64,000 nucleotides of DNA from Megaleporinus macrocephalus. Lineage: Eukaryota; Chordata; Actinopteri; Characiformes; Anostomidae. Made by a program: the position numbers and the translations under genes. The stretch is taken from contig CM038706.1 in assembly GCA_021613375.1 (NCBI GenBank), positions 26,911,866 through 26,975,865 on the forward strand, written 5' to 3'. The notes beneath the pieces were generated by a model, which saw nothing but the letters and a program-made list of their open reading frames with translations, was not told where the DNA came from and did no database searches. This document shows positions 61,101-64,000 of the stretch, piece by piece. How positions within the stretch are numbered: the first letter of the stretch is position 1; the number at the start of each line of letters is the position of its first letter.

Positions 61101-63754
61101 GTGGTGTTGAGTGAGGAAGATGGAGTGGTGGTGGTGTTGAGTGAGGACGATGGAGTGGTGGTGGTGTTGAGTGAGGAAGATGGAGTGGTGGTGTGGAGTG
61201 AGGACGATGGAGTGGTGGTGGTGTGGAGTGAGGACGATGGAGTGGTGGTGGTGTTGAGTGAGGAAGATGGAGTGCTGGTGTTGAGTGAGGACGATGGAGT
61301 GGTGGTGTGGAGTGAGGACGATGGAGTGGTGGTGTTGAGTGAGGATGATGGAGTGGTGGTGTTGAGTGAGGACGATGGAGTGGTGGTGTTGAGTGAGGAT
61401 GATGGAGTGGTGGTGTTGAGTGAGGACGATGGAGTGGTGGTGTTGAGTGAGGAAGATGGAGTGGTGGTGTTGAGTGAGGACGATGGAGTGGTGGTGTTGA
61501 GTGAGGACGATGGAGTGGTGGTATGAAGTGAGGATGATGGAGTGGTGGTGTGGAGTGAGGATGATGGAGTGGTGGTGTTGAGTGAGGACGATGGAGTGGT
61601 GGTGTTGAGTGAGGACGATGGATTGGTGGTGGTGTTGAGTGAGGACAATGGAGTGGTGTTGAGTGAGGACGATGGAGTGGTGGTGTTGAGTGAGGACGAG
61701 GGAATTGTAGTGGTATAGAGTGAGGATGATGGAGGGGTGGTATTGAGTGAGGATGAGGGAATTATAGTGTTATGGAGTGAGGACGATGGAGTGGTGGTGT
61801 TGAGTGAGGACGATGGAGGGGTGGTATTGAGTGAGGACGATGGAGGGGTGGTATTGAGTGAGGACGATGGAGTGGTGGTGTTGAGTGAGGACGATGGAGT
61901 GGTGTTGTTGAGTAAGGACAATGGAGTGGTGGTGTTGAGTGAGGACGATGGAGTGGTGGTGTTGAGTGAGGACGATGGAGGGGTGGTATTGAGTGAGGAT
62001 AATGGAGTGGTGGTGTTGAGTGAGGACAAGGGAATTATAGTGGTATAGAGTGAGGATGATGGAGTGGTGGTGTTGAGTGAGGATGATGGAGTGGTGGTGT
62101 TGAGTGAGGATAATGGAGTGGTGGTGTTGAGTGAAGACGATGAAGTGGTGGTGTTGAGTGAGGACGATGGAGTGGTGGTGTTGAGTGAGGACGAGGGAAT
62201 TGTAGAGGTATAGAGTGAGGATGATGGAGTGGTGGTGTGGAGTGAGGAAGATGGAGTGCTGGTGTGGAGTGAGGCTGATGGAGTGGTGGTGGTGTTGAGT
62301 GAGGACGATGGAGTGGTGGTGTTGAGTGAGGACGAGGGAATTGTAGTGGTATAGAGTGAGGATGATGGAGTGGTGATGTGGAGTGAGGAAGATGGAGTGG
62401 TGGTGTTGAGTGAGGACGATGGAGTGGTGGTGTTGAGTGAGGACGAGGGAATTGTAGTGGTATAGAGTGAGGATGATGGAGTGGTGGTGTTGAGTGAGGA
62501 CGATGGAGGGGTGGTATTGAGTGAGGACGAGGGAATTGTAGTGGTATAGAGTGAGGATGATGGAGTGGTGGTGTGGAGTGAGGATGATGGAGTGGTGGTG
62601 TGGAGTGAGGATGATGGAGTGGTGGTGTTGAGTGAGGATAATGGAGTGGTGGTGGTGTTGAGTGAGGACGATGGAGTGGTGGTGTTGAGTGAGGATGATG
62701 GAGTGGTGGTGTTGAGTGAGGATGAGGGAATTGTAGTGGTATAGAGTGAGGATGATGGAGTGGTGGTGTTGAGTGAGGAAGATGGAGTGGTGGTGTTGAG
62801 TGAGGATAATGGAGTGGTGGTGTTGAGTGAGGACGATGGAGTGTTGGTGTTGAGTGAGGACGAGGGAATTGTAGAGGTATAGAGTGAGGATGATGGAGTG
62901 GTGGTGTGGAGTGAGGAAGATGGAGTGCTGGTGTGGAGTGAGGCTGATGGAGTGGTGGTGGTGTTGAGTGAGGACGATGGAGTGGTGGTGTTGAGTGAGG
63001 ACGATGGAGTGGTGGTGGTGTTGAATGAGGACGATGGAGTGGTGGTGGTGTTGAGTGAGGACGATGGAGTGGTGGTGTGGAGTGAGGAAGATGGAGTGGT
63101 GGTGTGGAGTGAGGATGATGGAGTGGTGGTGTGGAGTGAGGAAGATGGAGTGCTGGTGTGGAGTGAGGATGATGGAGTGGTGGTGTTGAGTGAGGACGAT
63201 GGAGTGCTGGTGTGGAGTGAGGAAGATGGAGTGCTGGTGTTGAGTGAGGACGATGAAGTGGTGGTGGTGTTGAGTGAGGAAGATGGAGTGGTGGTGGTGT
63301 TGAGTGAGGACGATGGAGTGGTGGTGGTGTTGAGTGAGGACGATGGAGTGGTGGTGCTGAGTGAGGACGAGGGAATTATAGTGGTATAGAGTGAGGATGA
63401 TGGAGTGGTGGTGTTGAGTGAGGATGATGGAGTGGTGGTGTTGAGTGAGGATAATGGAGTGGTGGTGTTGAGTGAGGACGATGGAGTGGTGGTGTTGAGT
63501 GAGGACGAGGGAATTGTAGTGGTATAGAGTGAGGATGATGGAGAGGTGGTCTGGAGTGAGGAAGATGGAGTGGTGGTGTTGAGTGAGGACGATGGAGTGG
63601 TGGTGTTGAGTGAGGATGATGGAGTGGTAGTGTTGAGTGAGGAAGATGGAGTGGTGGTGTTGAGTGAGGACGATGGAGGGGTGGTATTGAGTGAGGACAA
63701 TGGAGTGGTGGTGTTGAGTGAGGACGATGGAGTGGTGGTGTTGAGTGAGGACAA
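55112..63754 (-). other. Open frame of at least 2880 codons across the 27-bp array
   Basis: The minus-strand frame is open from the window end to a TAA at 55112-55114. It reads a nonapeptide SSSLNTTTP with variants (N to H or Y, TTTIP, TTAPP) and ends in a short unique tail PYGWLLLTDIINQC. The listed start is only a TTG, and the frame appears to stay open to 64000. If translated it would be a mucin-like protein with an N-X-T sequon in most units. Against a gene: the consensus unit has no stop in any minus-strand phase, so openness is expected. No ATG, signal peptide, membrane anchor, splice site or flanking domain is visible. AATAAA overlaps the last codons (55122-55127), which is no evidence by itself. 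I treat it as a repeat by-product unless transcripts say otherwise. Confidence 0.15.
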
Positions 63755-64000
63755 TGGAGTGGTGGTGTTGAGTGAGGATGATGGAGTGGTGGTGTTGAGT
63801 GAGGAAGATGGAGTGGTGGTGTTGAGTGAGGACGATGGAGTGGTGGTGTGGAGTGAGGAAGATGGAGTGGTGGTGTGGAGTGAGGAAGATGGAGTGGTGG
63901 TGTTGAGTGAGGATGATGGAGTGGTGGTATTGAGTGAGGACGATGGAGTGGTGGTGTTGAGTGAGGAAGATGGAGTGGTGGTGTTGAGTGAGGACGATGG
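55145..64000. repeat. 27-bp tandem array, about 320 units, running off the window
   Basis: The + strand unit is 'gagtgaggacgatgg' followed by 'agtggtggtgtt' (27 bp). Units of 24, 30 or 33 bp arise by loss or gain of triplets (often 'ggt'), and a common variant contains 'gagggaattgtagtggtata'. The edge at 55150-55400 is more diverged ('gtggagcagtggtgtggagt'). Larger blocks are repeated: 55608-56519 recurs 1872 bp downstream, its last part again 3657 bp further, a 306-bp block is tandem at 59349 and 59655, and the block ending at 60116 recurs at an offset of 3273 bp. The + strand is almost free of C and rich in GG runs. The array is still running at 64000, so its size is unknown. Confidence 0.98.

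Noticed and set aside
55153..63389. Numerous plus-strand frames of the type SEDDGVVVL in the 27-bp array
   Set aside because: Shadows of the tandem repeat on the opposite strand, repeatedly cut by TAG in the 'gtatagag' variant units.

Overview
This is a eukaryotic window, almost certainly from a ray-finned fish. The one recognisable host gene is the 3' part of a vertebrate synaptic gene, its two visible coding exons are separated by a 20.8 kb AT-rich intron, and the non-coding DNA is full of teleost-type repeats: Tc1-like and hAT transposon remnants, L2-type LINE 3' ends with the 'aagagcgtctgc' tail, TTAA-flanked short elements and long microsatellites. I cannot fix the species from the sequence.

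Layout. Positions 1-3259 are the end of an upstream intron. The penultimate coding exon (3260-3397) and last coding exon (24207-24365) of SYNDIG1 lie on the + strand, followed by a 3' UTR with an AATAAA signal at 25173. Together they give the last 98 residues, the conserved CD225/dispanin-type membrane region; the N-terminal exons lie upstream of the window. The intron between them carries three tandem arrays: a 26-bp minisatellite (4507-6530) sitting inside a broken LINE, a 48-54-bp minisatellite (13059-13575), and a 14-bp minisatellite (17082-19387).

From about 25.2 to 55.1 kb I find no convincing gene. The stretch holds scattered transposon debris: an L2-type LINE 3' end, a foldback element, a deleted Tc1-like copy next to a (TA)n tract, a short hAT element with a perfect 8-bp target-site duplication, and dispersed repeats that occur more than once in the window. 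One weak candidate exon is noted at 50761-51014.

From about 55.15 kb to the window end is one 27-bp tandem array of roughly 320 units that continues off the edge. Its minus strand carries an uninterrupted frame of at least 2880 codons encoding a Ser/Thr/Asn/Pro-rich nonapeptide (type SSSLNTTTP). This may be no more than a by-product of a stop-free unit whose length is a multiple of three, so I report it as a repeat with an open frame, not as a gene.

I found no convincing new gene system. The observations most worth a second look are the 14-bp array, whose minus strand is a run of about 165 consensus 5' splice-donor motifs; the frame-preserving 8.85 kb array; and the LINE split by the 26-bp array.
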